This document shows positions 24,367 through 36,900 of a stretch of 64,000 nt of DNA, one piece after another. Source of the DNA: Pithys albifrons albifrons (taxonomy: Eukaryota; Chordata; Aves; Passeriformes; Thamnophilidae); the NCBI RefSeq assembly GCF_047495875.1, contig NC_092458.1:105526227-105590226 (forward strand), read 5' to 3'. A program made the translations under genes and the position numbers. Every line of letters begins with the position of its first letter. Position 1 is the first letter of the stretch. Below the pieces are notes generated by a model. The model had not been told where the DNA came from, ran no database searches, and worked only from the letters and a program-made list of their open reading frames with translations.

Positions 24367-25215
24367 TGTTGTAGTTTGGAATTATTATGTAAATTCTCTC
24401 CCCTGCCACTAACTGCCCATGCCATTAGTCAACAAAAAGAGGTAGTTAACTGCTACCATCTTCTTCTTGATCGGTTGGGTGGGGGAGGTTGTCTCTTTTG
24501 GTTTTGGGGACATTTTTTGACTTCTTAGCTCGGCGGAAGGCAGGAGAGGTGCACGTGTGTGCTGCTGAGGAGGGAAGCTGTTTTCTCCTGCTCCTCGTTG
24601 CTGCTGGCTGCTGCTGCTGCTTCTTGCTGAGCCGCTTCTTTTCTCCTCGCCATGGCTGTTCTCCTGGTTTCTACATTTGGGGGTCCCAGCCTCTGCTCCT
24701 GTCTCACCGCTACTTGCAGCATCATGGCCTGCCCACCCCGGCTGGGGCAGCAACCTGGGAGAGAGAACTTGCAGCTGCTTTTTTCCAGGACACGCAGTGG
24801 TTCCCCACTTCCAGTTTTCCTTCTTCATTTGGGACAAGAGACACAGAGAGAGAGACAGTTCATCTGGGAGCTCACCCTGCCACCAGTTGGGCTGTGACAC
24901 TGATAGTGCCTATAAGTATAACTTTTCTCCAGGAGGAAGCCTGCTGGTTTTGGGGGTTTTTGTTCTTTTTTTTTTCTCTTGTGGTGTTGGGGTAGCGGTT
25001 TGCTCTGATCTGCTTATTTATTTATTTTATATATATATATATATCAGTTAAGAACAGTTATCCTTCTTGTATCCATTGTCTGATTAAAGTTCCTTTTCCT
25101 AAATTTGATAAACAGTGGCGCGATTATTGTGGAGGAGGAGCCCCCACCGCTCCCCCCCCCCCCCTTTCCTCTGCTTGTGGGTAAACATTTTGGTTTTTCC
25201 CCTCAAACCAAGACA
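24367..25215 (+). mobile_element. solo LTR of an avian ERVL-like retrovirus
   Basis: An 849-bp element from TGTTGTAGTTTGG to CCAAACCAAGACA-type sequence. Its ends are imperfect inverted repeats, and ATTTG is duplicated on both sides (24362-24366 and 25216-25220). The early block CTAACTGCCCATGCCATTAG and the final block before AGACA match an avian LTR family I recognise. The plus strand shows CTATAAGTATAAC (about 24912) as a TATA candidate and ATTAAA near 25083 as a polyadenylation signal, so orientation is plus. A GCTGCTGCTGCTGC run (about 24600), an ATTT/AT run (about 25015) and a C tract (about 25152) lie inside. The long open frames on both strands within it (up to 168 codons) are LTR sequence and not genes. 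Confidence 0.8.
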
Positions 25216-25220
25216 ATTTG
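25216..25220. repeat. target-site duplication, right copy of LTR 24367-25215
   Basis: ATTTG, same as 24362-24366. The following GTGTCCC looks superficially like a primer-binding site but is flank if this duplication is real. Confidence 0.65.
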
Positions 25221-28200
25221 GTGTCCCATGCTCTCCAAGAATTTACCATCACACATATTGCAAAAATACCTAAATCAACACTTTATAGATTTAGAGGAGA
25301 TTTTCACTTATAGTTCACTTTTCCTGATACTTAAAGAATAAGAAAATGTATTTTAGATGTCCTTATAATTATCGTAATTAAACCCCATATTGTTTTGTTT
25401 TAATTAAAACTTTAACTACTACCAAATAACGGCCTTCCTTAGACAAAGTACAACCACGTTTGTTAGTTCTCTTAGACATGAAAAGTGTCCAGTCTTCCTC
25501 TCCGTGGTAAGCAGCATATGATGCAATTTCATTATATTTCTTCATACGTGTTACAAGAATTGGGAAATGACTGGGATAGGCATCTGCAGCTGGACCTACC
25601 TTTGAATGTGGGATGTTAATTCCTTCTAAGTTGTGGCAACACAGATGATTTCCCTCTGAAACTTTTATTTTTCTGTAGTTTTTATAAGGTCTCAGACAGT
25701 AGAGCCAAAAAGCTCAAAGCAGAATTTTAGCTTTTGTTTGAAATTTTCTTTCCTCACACCTACCACGAAAATCTTAAAGCTCGTATAAACTAGGAAAACC
25801 AAGCCAGCTGGAACTTTCATTGTTTGAGGAACCTTTACTGATAATTTTCTTAATACCTTTGGCAATAATTCCTTTACCAGGAATAGATGCTGGTGTCATA
25901 ATATCATAATATTTCCATAAAGTCTGGAGTAGATGCCATTCCCTGTGAGAAATTATGATGTCTTGCACTTATAAGGAGATGCATCCCCCACTCTCACAGC
26001 GTCAACCCACCCGTGGGAGGTGAACCTCTTATGGAGATCAGTAACACAAATTCTCTGTAAATGTTCATGTGTCTTGCGGCATTGCCTCTCATGCTGCAGC
26101 TCTAGGGAAAAAAACAGGGTTTTCATGTTTGCACATGAGCTGCACAACTTACAACACTGGGCAGGTGTAATTTGATTCAGGTTGTATGAAGAGCTCCCTT
26201 CTGACTCCAGTGGGGCTGGTATATATTTCACAAATAATGACTGCTCTAAAGACAGTGAGGCTGTGCCAGTTCTACTTTGGTTAGAGAAAATTAGATGAAG
26301 TTCAACACTCCCAAAGTCTCTAGGATAGCACCTGGAGGCTTGAAGTGGAAACAGATCCCAGTAGAACTAGGCATTGTTCAAGCAGTCAATAAATTACAGT
26401 CCTTCTGACAAGCACTGCTTGAAGTGTAAAGGCAAGCGACTTATTCCATTGTAACTTTCTACTAAGAAAAACAGTAAAATTAATGATAGAATAACAATGA
26501 TATATAACAGGAAAGAATTTAAGTGAAGATTAATTTCCTGATTTGATAAAATCTTTCCTATCTAGAGGTTCTAAAAATATCACATTCTACAGAAGGCTTG
26601 CATATGCTGACACCAAATTGTAGGAAAAAACATTGCTCTCATTATAAAATACAAAAAATTGGCTCTTCATAATACTTTCACAAAGAAGCAATAATGTGGA
26701 GTTTATGAGAAGTAATGTAAATTATACCTGCAACCCATTAAGCTCCCTTTTGTTAAGAAGCTCTGAAGTGCTGATATAGCCCTGCTATCAGCAAATCTGC
26801 CATTTTATTGCAGTTATTCATTGCCCACAGCAATTCAACAGAAAATTAATTAGTATCACCCCACCATAAATCTCAACAGTATTAACTAAAATGCCAGTTC
26901 TGTAATCACTTTTCATTAAAGCCAAAAATACTAATTAAAATTGATTTTTGCCTCTGCTTTGGTAAACTGCTGCCAGTGTAAGGATCTCAGCAGTAATGCT
27001 GGATGAAGGGAGACCTTTACTTAAGTGGATTTTTTATATTGTCTTATCCCCTTTATAAAGATAACAATGTGTGAAAGGATAAGGGCTTTGGGTGCAGAAG
27101 CTGACAGGTTCCATGAAGAAGGGAGAAAATGTGAAATCACTAGGGAATGTAACCTTATTAAAACTGTAATATCCTATATTTTAAATCTGGACTATGTCTG
27201 TCTTTCAGGCAAGTGCCTATTAATGCACCTCAATCAATAAGCTATGAAGGATTTTTTTTTTTTTAATAAATAGTTCTAGCCCTTTCACTAGTACTGAACA
27301 GAGATATGCCAAATACTTTTGCCTCGGTATAGTCACCTTATAGGGGCTTTTCATATGCCATGGGCAATCACAGTGCTGAAGTTTACTTACATTTTAGGGC
27401 AGAATTTGCAAGATTAGAGCTTCTCTACAGTGTAGAGTAGGTGCCTCTGTGGGAGAGTGACAGTTGTTATTAATGGCAAAATAAAAACAAATTCCACTGT
27501 TGAGCAACACTTTAATACCTGAGTATTAAGCAGCACTAGAATGTTTTTGCGGCACAGATTTATGCCACTTGCACAGTAAAGTAAGAAACTCAAGCAATAA
27601 GCTCATTATCCTGTGAGTAAATATTCACAGTGAACAGATCTACTTTCCCACATTTCTGCCTTCCTGGACTTTATCACTGATTTTTTCCTTCCAGACACTC
27701 TCCTACTTCTGTTCTTCACCTAACTTTGTGTTTCAAAGCTATTTGGCTTCGCTTTCTAGTCCCTAGTACTCTTTTTTTTTTTCACTGTAACTTCAGTCTT
27801 CATTCTCAGCACATAGTTCAAACCCTAATTATAGGCAGGTTCAGCTCAGCCAGTTCAGCCTGTGTTCCTTTCTCCAATGTGTCACTGCACATTTGTGCTT
27901 ATCCCACTTAGCTCCTCACACAGCATTCCTCCTGCATCCTACTGCTATACCCAAGGTCCAAGGAGATCTGGTCCTATTCCCCTTTATCTCTCCTCCCTAC
28001 CAGAAAACTTCCTCTATGGACAGCTTCTTATCCTTGGTCATGTCTCCTTCCTCCTCAGTCTAGATCATTCTTGATGGGAGCTCCTTCTGCTGGAATTGTG
28101 TTGTCTGTTCCTGCTCAGGTACTTCCCTCTGCAGGCAGTTCTGATCCTTTGCAAGTTTCCATCCCAGGCACTCCTGCTGTAACATTCACCACTTCCCCTG

Positions 28201-29713
28201 GGCTGCCAAGCAGGAGAAAACGTGCTTCAGGCTAAAGTTGTTCACAAATCCATCCCCTGCTGTTACAGAAGTAAAATTTTGCTCCGTTTAAGCGTTTTGT
28301 TTGGAGCTGGTTGCCATGGGCACACTACAAACATGTTTCCTTTCCAAGGCTAAAAGACACTGAAGGCATGTTGTCTGAAAATAACTTGTTTTCATGAGAA
28401 ATACAAGTATGAAAAAGGTATTGTCACTATTTCAGATGTCAACACAAGTGTATGGAAAAATTAATATTATAATGAAAGATTAAATTCATTGGTGGTTATA
28501 ACAACTCTGTATAGTGCTTTGCATAATTTCCCTTTTCTGGTGTGTGCAATCTGCTGTTTGTTCTAGTTACACTAACTCAAATATGCTAAATATATAATCA
28601 TAGCCTAAAAACAAACATAAGAAGTGTCAATGCCAAGGATTTAATTATAAAATATATCAAATATAAAAGTATTTTATTATTTTCTGAAATGGTTTATGAT
28701 AAATTAAGTGCTTAGAATCATAGTAATAAAAATCTGCAGTGCATTAGACAAGCAGGAGAGATTGTTTCAATTCCAATCCAGTGTATTTTCTAAATTTCCA
28801 ATACTTGTAATGGAAAAAAAAATCAAAAAAAAAGATATATTTTCTCATAGCTGTGCCATAAATTGGGGATATAATCTCATCATGCATCTGTTCCATTTGC
28901 TATCAATTAGTTTGATGAAAACAGGCTAAAGCTGTGGAGTGATAAGCAGCAGAGACTAAATACACTTCAGTTTTGATTACACTTCTTGCCTCACCCATCC
29001 GAGGCTATGGGGTACCTCTACTTTTTGTTACAGTTCTGATAAAATTTTAATGCGTGTCATTTCTATTTTCAAAAATTTGTTATACTCTAATTTTCCCCAT
29101 GTAATAGTTCCTTTAAATACATGTAGCAAAACCTAAAGATATGTCCTGGAACTGATCAAAAGAGTACAGGGAAATCAAAATTAATTTTTTACAAAAAATT
29201 TAGATGTTAAAAAATTTAACTACTTAACACAGTAATCTTATCAAAACACAGTTTTCCACATTTGTTATTCTTCTTGTGTTCAGAATATTCTACAGAAATA
29301 ACTAATATTTTTTCACACTACCTTAAACTCAACTTTGCATTGCCATTAAAACATCACCTGAAAATTAATAGGACAGCTTCTCAGGCTGCATTAATGCAGT
29401 ACAGCTTAGAAAAAAAAATGAAAAAAAAAAAAGAAAAACATTTCAATATTATAAAGAAGATCAATTTCTGTTTTCAGCCTAATGGGATTTTTTTCCTGAA
29501 CTGAAATTTTGCAGTGATTTTAAGAATTATTCGAAGACTGTTAACCATCGTTCTGGTTGTCAATCAGCAGGGTTCAGTAAGGTGTTCATACCTAACTGGA
29601 CTTCACTGACAATGAAGGCATAGCTGAGGCAAATATCTTTGGACAACAAACTCAATCCAAGAGGTCTAATTAAAAATTGTATATTTGCAACCAATTTCAA
29701 GCTCTTTTCCTTT
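25221..29713. other. unique non-coding DNA
   Basis: No gene or repeat family recognised over 4.5 kb. The part at about 26790-26960 contains several homeodomain-type ATTAATTA/TAATTAAAA cores and few homopolymers, and might be a conserved non-coding element. Confidence 0.45.
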
Positions 29714-29749
29714 ACATATATATATATATATATATACAGACACATATGA

Positions 29750-29784
<35 letters not shown>

Positions 29785-29809
29785 TACTTATGTATAATAC
29801 ATATATATT
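29714..29809. repeat. compound (TA)n microsatellite
   Basis: Two (TA)n blocks of about 11 and 15 units (29715-29736 and 29751-29780), separated by CAGACACATATGAG and followed by decayed TA/GTAT sequence. It is self-complementary and can extrude as a cruciform. Confidence 0.9.
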
Positions 29810-29893
29810 TGTATTTATGGCTTCAGCTCTGATTCAACAGTTATTGAATATGGCATTCTGAGTTCATGAATCATGTGCCTCCTCTCAATAAGA

Positions 29894-30262
29894 TTCATAG
29901 AATCATAGAATGGTTTGACTTGAAATGGGCCATAAAGATCATCTCACTCCAAGCTCCTTAACATGGGTGGGGATACCTTCCTCCAGACCAGGTAGCTCCA
30001 AGCCCCATCCAACCTGGCCTTGAACATTTCCAGGAATGAGGCATCCACAGGTTTTCTGGGCAACCTTTTTCAGTGCCTCACCACCCTCACAGTAAATATT
30101 TTTTTCCTAATATATAATCTGTATCTACTCTCTTTGGCTTTTAAGCCATTCCTCCTTGTCCTGACCCTCCAGGCCCTTGTATATAGTCCCTCTCCATCTT
30201 TCTTGTAGGCTTCTTCAGGTACTGAAAGGGTACAATTAGGCCTCCCCCAGAGTCTTTTCCAG
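29894..30262 (-). mobile_element. CR1 LINE, 5'-truncated 3' end
   Basis: Begins on the plus strand with TCATAGAATCATAGAATGG, the reverse complement of the CR1 3' terminus. It continues through the reverse complement of the ORF2 tail (CATCCAACCTGGCCTTGAAC, CAGTGCCTCACCACCCTCAC) to about 30262. The frame is interrupted and it is only the last 370 bp or so of the element. Confidence 0.92.
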
Positions 30263-33200
30263 ACTCATTTAAATAGTTTCATCAGAAGAAAATAACTAAA
30301 TAAAATAAACTAAAGCTTTGAGGCTGCAGGTAGACAATTAAATATTAAAACCACCCCAATTTAAGTATAAATCTTAACCTTCTAAACTCTAAAATACCAA
30401 ACTTCTGCTTCAAGCTGTATTTGCCCCTATTCAAACACTTTTAATCAGCCCCGAACTTTAACATATCCTTAATACAGTAATAATTTTTATTCTTCATAGG
30501 TTTATGGATTGCAATTGTCCCTCCAAGCTGGGAAATGCCCTCCTGAATGAGTTCAACCATTTCACAAAACCTCTTAGTATGAAAACAATAGGAATCCACT
30601 GCCAAGACCTTAAGTATCTGCTATTAACTGTTCATCTGATTTGAAAGCACCCATTATTTTGCACAAAAAAGTGCTTTCCTAAAAAGAAATGTTCCAAATT
30701 CACCTCAGGTGTCAGTTCACAGGCTTCATCAAGGCTTCCTTCAGTCAGTATGCCAAATAAATTAATAGCTTTTCTATTTCAGCCAACATTTTGTACTCCA
30801 GTTCAAATACTCTGCAGTTATGTTAAATGTGAGTTGAAAAAAAAATCTCATCTCACTAGCACATATTTTATGAGACACTGTGATAGAAGTGAATGGCCAG
30901 CTAGATGCTTGGTTAAACATCCACTGTGAAGTAAAAACTGGTGAACTATCAAAAACACAACATTATTCTTTATGTCTATATGTATTTTCAGTATGGCATT
31001 CACTGATGGAATCCTTTCTTGTCACATATTTCTCAGTCTCTCTTATTCTCCAAGGGAAGGAGGCTGCAAAAAGCAGAAGTCAAGTCTTTGCGGAAGATGA
31101 TGAGGATATTTATGGCCCTGTAGAGGTTCAGTGCACAGGCTTGAGCTGACCCTCCAGGAAAGGTGATCATGTCCCAGACAAATCTTTGAATTTTGGCAGG
31201 TTTTTCATGTTGCATTTGAGGGAAGCAACACAAGGTGTTGAAAAGAAACAATCAAACAATCAAAAAATCCACACTGGTCACAGTTTCATGCAGTACTGAG
31301 ATTTCTCGTGTATATTTTTCATAGCTCTAGTCCACGCTAATTAACTAAACAAATAAATAAATGACAAGTAAATAGATTTGGTCCAGATTAACTCTTCAGA
31401 GTGGTACTGAATTTCTGAAGCCATTGAAGACTAGAAAAGGCATTACTCATAGATAGTATTATGGGCACCCTGTTACCAATGATGAAAATAGAGTGGCTTC
31501 CATAAAAAACCTGCACAGACTTCAACACTGTTTGAAACCCTTTTGAGTCCTTTGACCCAGACAGTATCATCTCAATCATGGTGATGGACTTCACTTTATC
31601 CATGGACTATTCTCATCCAAACAATGAAAACAAAAATCTCTTTCTGAGATTCAGATAATGAAAGCTCAGTAGTGTGGATTTGGTTTCCTTTCACTATTTT
31701 TAAAAAGTTACATTCTGAGTAGGTTTTCATCCATTTTGTGCTGTAGTCAGGGGCCCTGCCACTTCTCTCAGGTGAAATGGCATTATCTAATGGCCATCAG
31801 AAAAAAGTGTTTCAAGAAATCAAGAATGATGAGAGGAAATGTCTCCCCACTGACAGTTGAGGTCATCTATCACTGCCAGTAAAGCATTTTTTTTTTCTGT
31901 CCTGGCCCTAATCCAGACTGTGCCAGGTCTGGGAGATTAGTTGTGATTAGATGATGTTATAGTTGGCCTTCGGTTACCTTCCCTTCTTACACATCTTTAG
32001 CAACCAAAAATCAGAAATCAGGCCACAAAAACCTAAGAATGCCTTTTTAATAAAAAACCCCATGATTTTTAAAAGATTTATTGTGGAGTGGCTTTGTCCA
32101 CTACTACTCATATTTTGGACATTCATTTCAGTCAAGCTGTCCTTGGTAGTCATTAAGGTTAGAAGCTTAAATTGAAAAGAAAAACTAAAAAAGAACAGAA
32201 AACACATCTAGTCACATGACTTCAGAATCTCTTCTGTAAGAAGAAAATTGACTGCAATTAGACCCTGGAAAAATCCTTCAACATTGGTGTCACAGAATGA
32301 ACATTATAGTCCTGTAGCCTCTGAAATCCTACTTTCAGAATTGCTTGTGAACAGAAGCCTGGATAAACTTAAGGAAAGGTTATTGTATCATTTCTGCTCT
32401 GCTTGTAAGGAAAAAAAAAAGTAACAAAAATGAATTTATTGCTATCAGATATCCAAATCAAATAAACTGCAGAAATCCACAAAATAATGGGTGTCTTGTT
32501 CCTCTCATGGAAGTACATCCTTTCACAAATGCACTTTGACATTAATCAACTTTGTCATTTCTACCTTTTACACAATCCTTATGACTCAAATCTTAAGATC
32601 AGACTGGAAATAAAATAAAAAAAACATTAAGGGTACCCATAGATGGTGAATGTTTGAATAAATTGATACCTTCTGGAACTAAAACTCTACAAGTATGGGG
32701 TTTTAGCTATGAAAAAGCCAAAGAACATTACTGCCTTTTTCACCAAAACAATGGCTGTGCCTGTCTGGGTGGTTTTGCTCCTTAACATTTCTGACTCTTG
32801 CTGTCTAGAAAAAATTCTGTGTGGGTCAACAAAAACTGAGAAAAATAATATACCTTTATAGCCTGTGAGCAATAAAATACATCAAAAGGAACCATTTCAT
32901 CTCACTTAATGTACAATTTAACAGTTAAAATATCAATGATTTTCAAGAGATGGCCAGTGTTAGCCTTTTTTTCTGTTTTAGAAAGGTTGAGGTGTTTAAG
33001 AGAAAATCCACTGTAGTCAGATCCACAGCGTACAGACGCAGTGTCCCTGGCCAAGGCCATGAGTATCCAGGGAGTGAGGAAGGATGGGAAGTTGCAGGCT
33101 GCAGTTCTCCCTCCCCAAACTTACTTGGGTAACAGGATTTTCTGGCACCACCAGCTGTGATCAGTAGAATGCAGCCCAGTGTTGCAGCAAGGTGAAGTGG

Positions 33201-33692
33201 AAACAAAAGCTGTCAGCCCGAGTCCTATGGCAGCCAGTTGGTCAGACCACGGATATTTCATGAATGTGTCTCTCTCATTTCACATCAGAGCACAGAAAAC
33301 ATTTTCAAGCAACTATCAGATGGCAAGAACCATCCTGAAGAGATTGTAAATAGATTGTAATGGTAAGAAATCTCTACAGGGAATAGAAAGGTGGGAAAAC
33401 ATTATTGTAAAGGACATTTCTCCTCATCATCTTTGGTTTAAAAATTTACAGAAGAATGAGAAGATTTTACACTTGAAAAGCAAGCATTCAGAAAACATGG
33501 GCTTTGTAGCTACAGTAAAATCAAAAGTGAGCAATTCAGATCTATAAAAGATCCTGTAAAACTGAAGCCAGCCTGCACAAACCCTGTGACACTTAGCTAT
33601 CAGCCAGAAGCAGCAAAGAGCTCAGCTGCTGCTGGTTGGTAGTGAGGAGGGTTACTCTCCAAGAATTCACACAGTAGGAATTCACATGACTA
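30263..33692. other. unique non-coding DNA
   Basis: No gene or repeat family recognised. An 89-codon frame at 30880-31149 ends in an acidic stretch but shows no known domain or splice context that I can support. Confidence 0.45.
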
Positions 33693-33910
33693 TGCAGGTG
33701 AGTGGAAACAGCCAGGATAAGTTACTATAAACATGAGACTTGTGAGATATGGGGTTTAACCAATTAAAGTTTCAAGTGTGGTGGTGTGTAACTCTTTTTA
33801 GCCAATAAGCTATAGTTCTAACCCTATATAAACCGTGTGCTATGTGTAATAAAATGTCTTCACCATGAATCTCATAGGTTTGTTGTGTGAAGTCCTTTCT
33901 CTCTGCTGCA
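33693..33910 (+). mobile_element. compact retroviral LTR (ERVK/alpharetrovirus-like), boundaries approximate
   Basis: A tight promoter set on the plus strand: CCAAT at 33802-33806, TATATAAA at 33825-33832 and AATAAA at 33848-33853. This is followed by a short pyrimidine-rich end TTCTCTCTGCTGCA at 33910. Having AATAAA only about 23 bp after TATA implies a very short R, as in avian leukosis-type and some ERVK LTRs. TGCAGG at 33693 would make an inverted repeat with the terminal CTGCA, but no clean target duplication was found, so the 5' edge may lie further left (as far as about 33585). No internal genes are attached. Confidence 0.6.
33802..33853 (+). promoter_or_regulatory. LTR core promoter with CCAAT, TATA and AATAAA
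   Basis: CCAAT to TATA spacing is 18 bp between box ends, and TATA to AATAAA is 15 bp. The arrangement and order are those of a retroviral U3/R and would be unusual by chance. Confidence 0.6.
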
Positions 33911-36900
33911 GAAGTATATTGTTTGCGTTAGGGTTTATGGTTTGAATTATTTTATGTTTTGAATTGTAAGTGGTTCTGTTAACAAGATACACCAGTTGCT
34001 GCAAACTGATGTAGAGGAGAATAAATCTGAACACCAATCAGCAGGGAAATCATTTGAATGCTTCTCTCCTGTTACCCAGGAGAAGAATCACTCACCAGAA
34101 GAATGGGTCCCTTTGTCTCAACAAGTGTAGAGGTGAGGAAACTTTTCCCTGTAATAATTATTACCATGAAATCCAGGGGCTAGAGTGAAAAGAATAACTA
34201 TACCACACAGTGAAGAAAAAGGAGTGTTAGCAGCCATTCAAACTGTTATGACAGCACTGATATAGATACTAATGACAAACCACTTTTTCAGTTTTGTAAA
34301 AGAAAAAACAAAACCAAATGAAAATACTTAGAGAAAATATGCTGAGTCAAACAACTAGGGGGGTTCCCCCTCAAAAGATACATTTTAACAAAGTATGATG
34401 AACAAATCTTGACAAAAGATAATTTTCTAAAACGAAAATGTTATTTCGAAAAATGTCAGCTGGCTGTTTCACTCAAATATTGTAAGAAGCAACTATTGCC
34501 TTTCACAGAAATTCAACCACAGACCTCTCTGCACTGGTGAAGACACAGAGGTTTTGGTTCTGTTCCAGTGACAAAACCATCGCCTTCTGTATCATACTGC
34601 TGGACTACGTGTTTGACAGTAGAATGCTGCACAAGCTGAACCTCTCCCAAATCATGCTTTACACCAGAGAGCACAGGAGAACACAGCAGGTCTCTTCAAC
34701 TTCATAGGTAAAATAAATCTCCATTTGTTGCATAAATAATATTTGTTAAAAATTATCTGAGCTTCCAAGTACCCTGGGCTTGGGAATTCTCCGACAAAGT
34801 TGGATTACTTTTTTTTTTAAGGATATATACACCAAAACTTACAGGATGCTAAAATAATTGTAAAGGCTTGGGGCAGAAAACAGGCATCTGAAAGTCAAAT
34901 GAGGGCTATACATGTGTAACTGGTTGTTCATTTTCACTGTTTCTCTCTGTGCAGCCATTGTGGTCAATCAGGAAACCACCCTCAAGAGAGTCTCAGTACC
35001 TGAGCAGAACACAGTGCATCAAGTGTGTGGTTTCAACCTTAAGTCCACGTTTCCTGGCTCTGACAATCTGCAGCAAATCATACCCTTAAACTAATTTCAG
35101 CAAATTTTGTGCATAGGAACATACGTTTACTTTCTGCTTGGCAGCTGAGCACAGAATAGTAGAATAAAAGTGCTCTAAAGGATTGTGAACGATGAATAAA
35201 TGTGGCTAGAATACACAGACAGAGATTTCTCTTTCCATTTCAATGACCAAAGAGATTTCACAACATTAACCCCACTGTACATTGTTAACACTGCATAGAT
35301 TAATCATTTCAGTTTTGAGCCTGGGCTTATTTCTGGTTCATCAGGGTGTGATCCTGGAAATCCTGAGACTAGAGGTGCTTAACAGTTTCCTGCAGGGTCC
35401 AGTGCCATTGCAAAAGACAAACCTTGGTGAACGTCACATTTTCTTGTTATGCCTGGGTTTCATAAGCAAAGAGTTAGCCTGCTTAATATAATATAATTAT
35501 TGTGCTTTTTTTAAGTCAGTTTGGCAGAGATTCATCTCACTAACTTTAGACATCTAAAGGTGCACTGAAAATGAGGGAACATTAGTTGTCTGAGTTCCCT
35601 TGAGAGCCTGTGGAAAGTCAGGAACCTCTCAGCAGCACTTCATCACATCTGTATCACATACTTACCTTGGCAAGGGATGAATCACCTGCCAAAAGTACAT
35701 GTACCTCTTGACAATGATTCATTTTAGTCCTGAACAGGCTGAAAAACTATCTACAACCAGGTGTTTAACTTTTTGGACAAGCTAAAGTAAGTTTGATGAA
35801 TCCCATCTGAAAGCCCTAAGTAGCCTTTTCAGTTTATTTTGCTGTATTTCAAGTCAGAGGAGGATGAGAGTTTATTCAGTAAGACCTAGTCTGGCTCTTG
35901 ACCCTGATGACTTCATTTGACGTGCATGTTTTATATTTACCCACTTAGATTAATGGCACTGGTACAAGGAAGACAACACAGAGGCCCAAAGGACATATAT
36001 ATTGTGGCTTTATACTGAAAGGGATCTGAGACAGGGCAGCCTGCTGCCTCTGATGGTAATCCCATTCAGAGGAATATTGTATGCCATAAGTTCCTATAAA
36101 TGTAGCTGAAATCTTTTATGATAGTAAAATTAGCTTAGAACAGTTTTGTTTTCTTTTGCCATATTTCATAGCTTTGATGTGAGTTCCACTGTCTTATAAC
36201 ACCAGAATAAAGAAATTTTTTATGCATAAATGTATAATTTTTGCCAGATATTTTAGATGTGTGTGGTAACAGCAGGTGCCAGCAAAAAGGTACATATAAT
36301 TCTATTATACCCAAAAGACAAGGAACAAAATTTACAGACAATCAAACTTTAAGTATGCTGCTTAGCAGTAATGCCCATTTTTCCTTGGTTTTAATGTGGA
36401 TGGAGTTAAAATAAAACACAAAGCAAATGAACATACAAAAACAAGGGCCTCATTGAAAGGATCTATTGAGAAAGGAACGGGAAAAAGGAACACAAGACTC
36501 AAGACTTCATATTTAATTTATAAAACATATGCAGACCTTTTTTCACTTATATGTAATACAAAAGAAATGTTAAAAACATAACCCTTATAGCCAGTTCATA
36601 GCAAAATTTTTGCTTAACCAAGTAGGAAATTCCCGTTATTTGAAAGGTGCAACAGTATGTTTCCAGTGTGTTTCCAGGGTGCCTGAATTCCATTTCATAC
36701 GACATTTAGATTTAGTGGTCTTATGCTCAGTCAGGGTCAGTGACTAAATTCCTGCAAAGTCAGAAACTTCCCAAGACCAACCCCAGTTAGCCTTGTTTGA
36801 AAGCTGCAGCTCTCTGTCTCTTAGAGCTACCAGAAACAATATACTTTCATTATAACTGAGAAATACTCTTAGGACAAAAAATTGAATCCTAGTGATGCAG

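Noticed and set aside
24409..24995. Long open frames on both strands (163 and 168 codons)
   Set aside because: They lie wholly inside the solo LTR 24367-25215, overlap each other on opposite strands, and are low in complexity (Ser/Gln- and Cys/Leu-rich). They reflect LTR composition and are not genes.
25216..25240. Primer-binding site after the LTR at 25215 (TTTGGTGTCCC)
   Set aside because: ATTTG at 25216-25220 equals the flank at 24362-24366, so it is best explained as a target duplication plus unique flank, and no retroviral genes follow.
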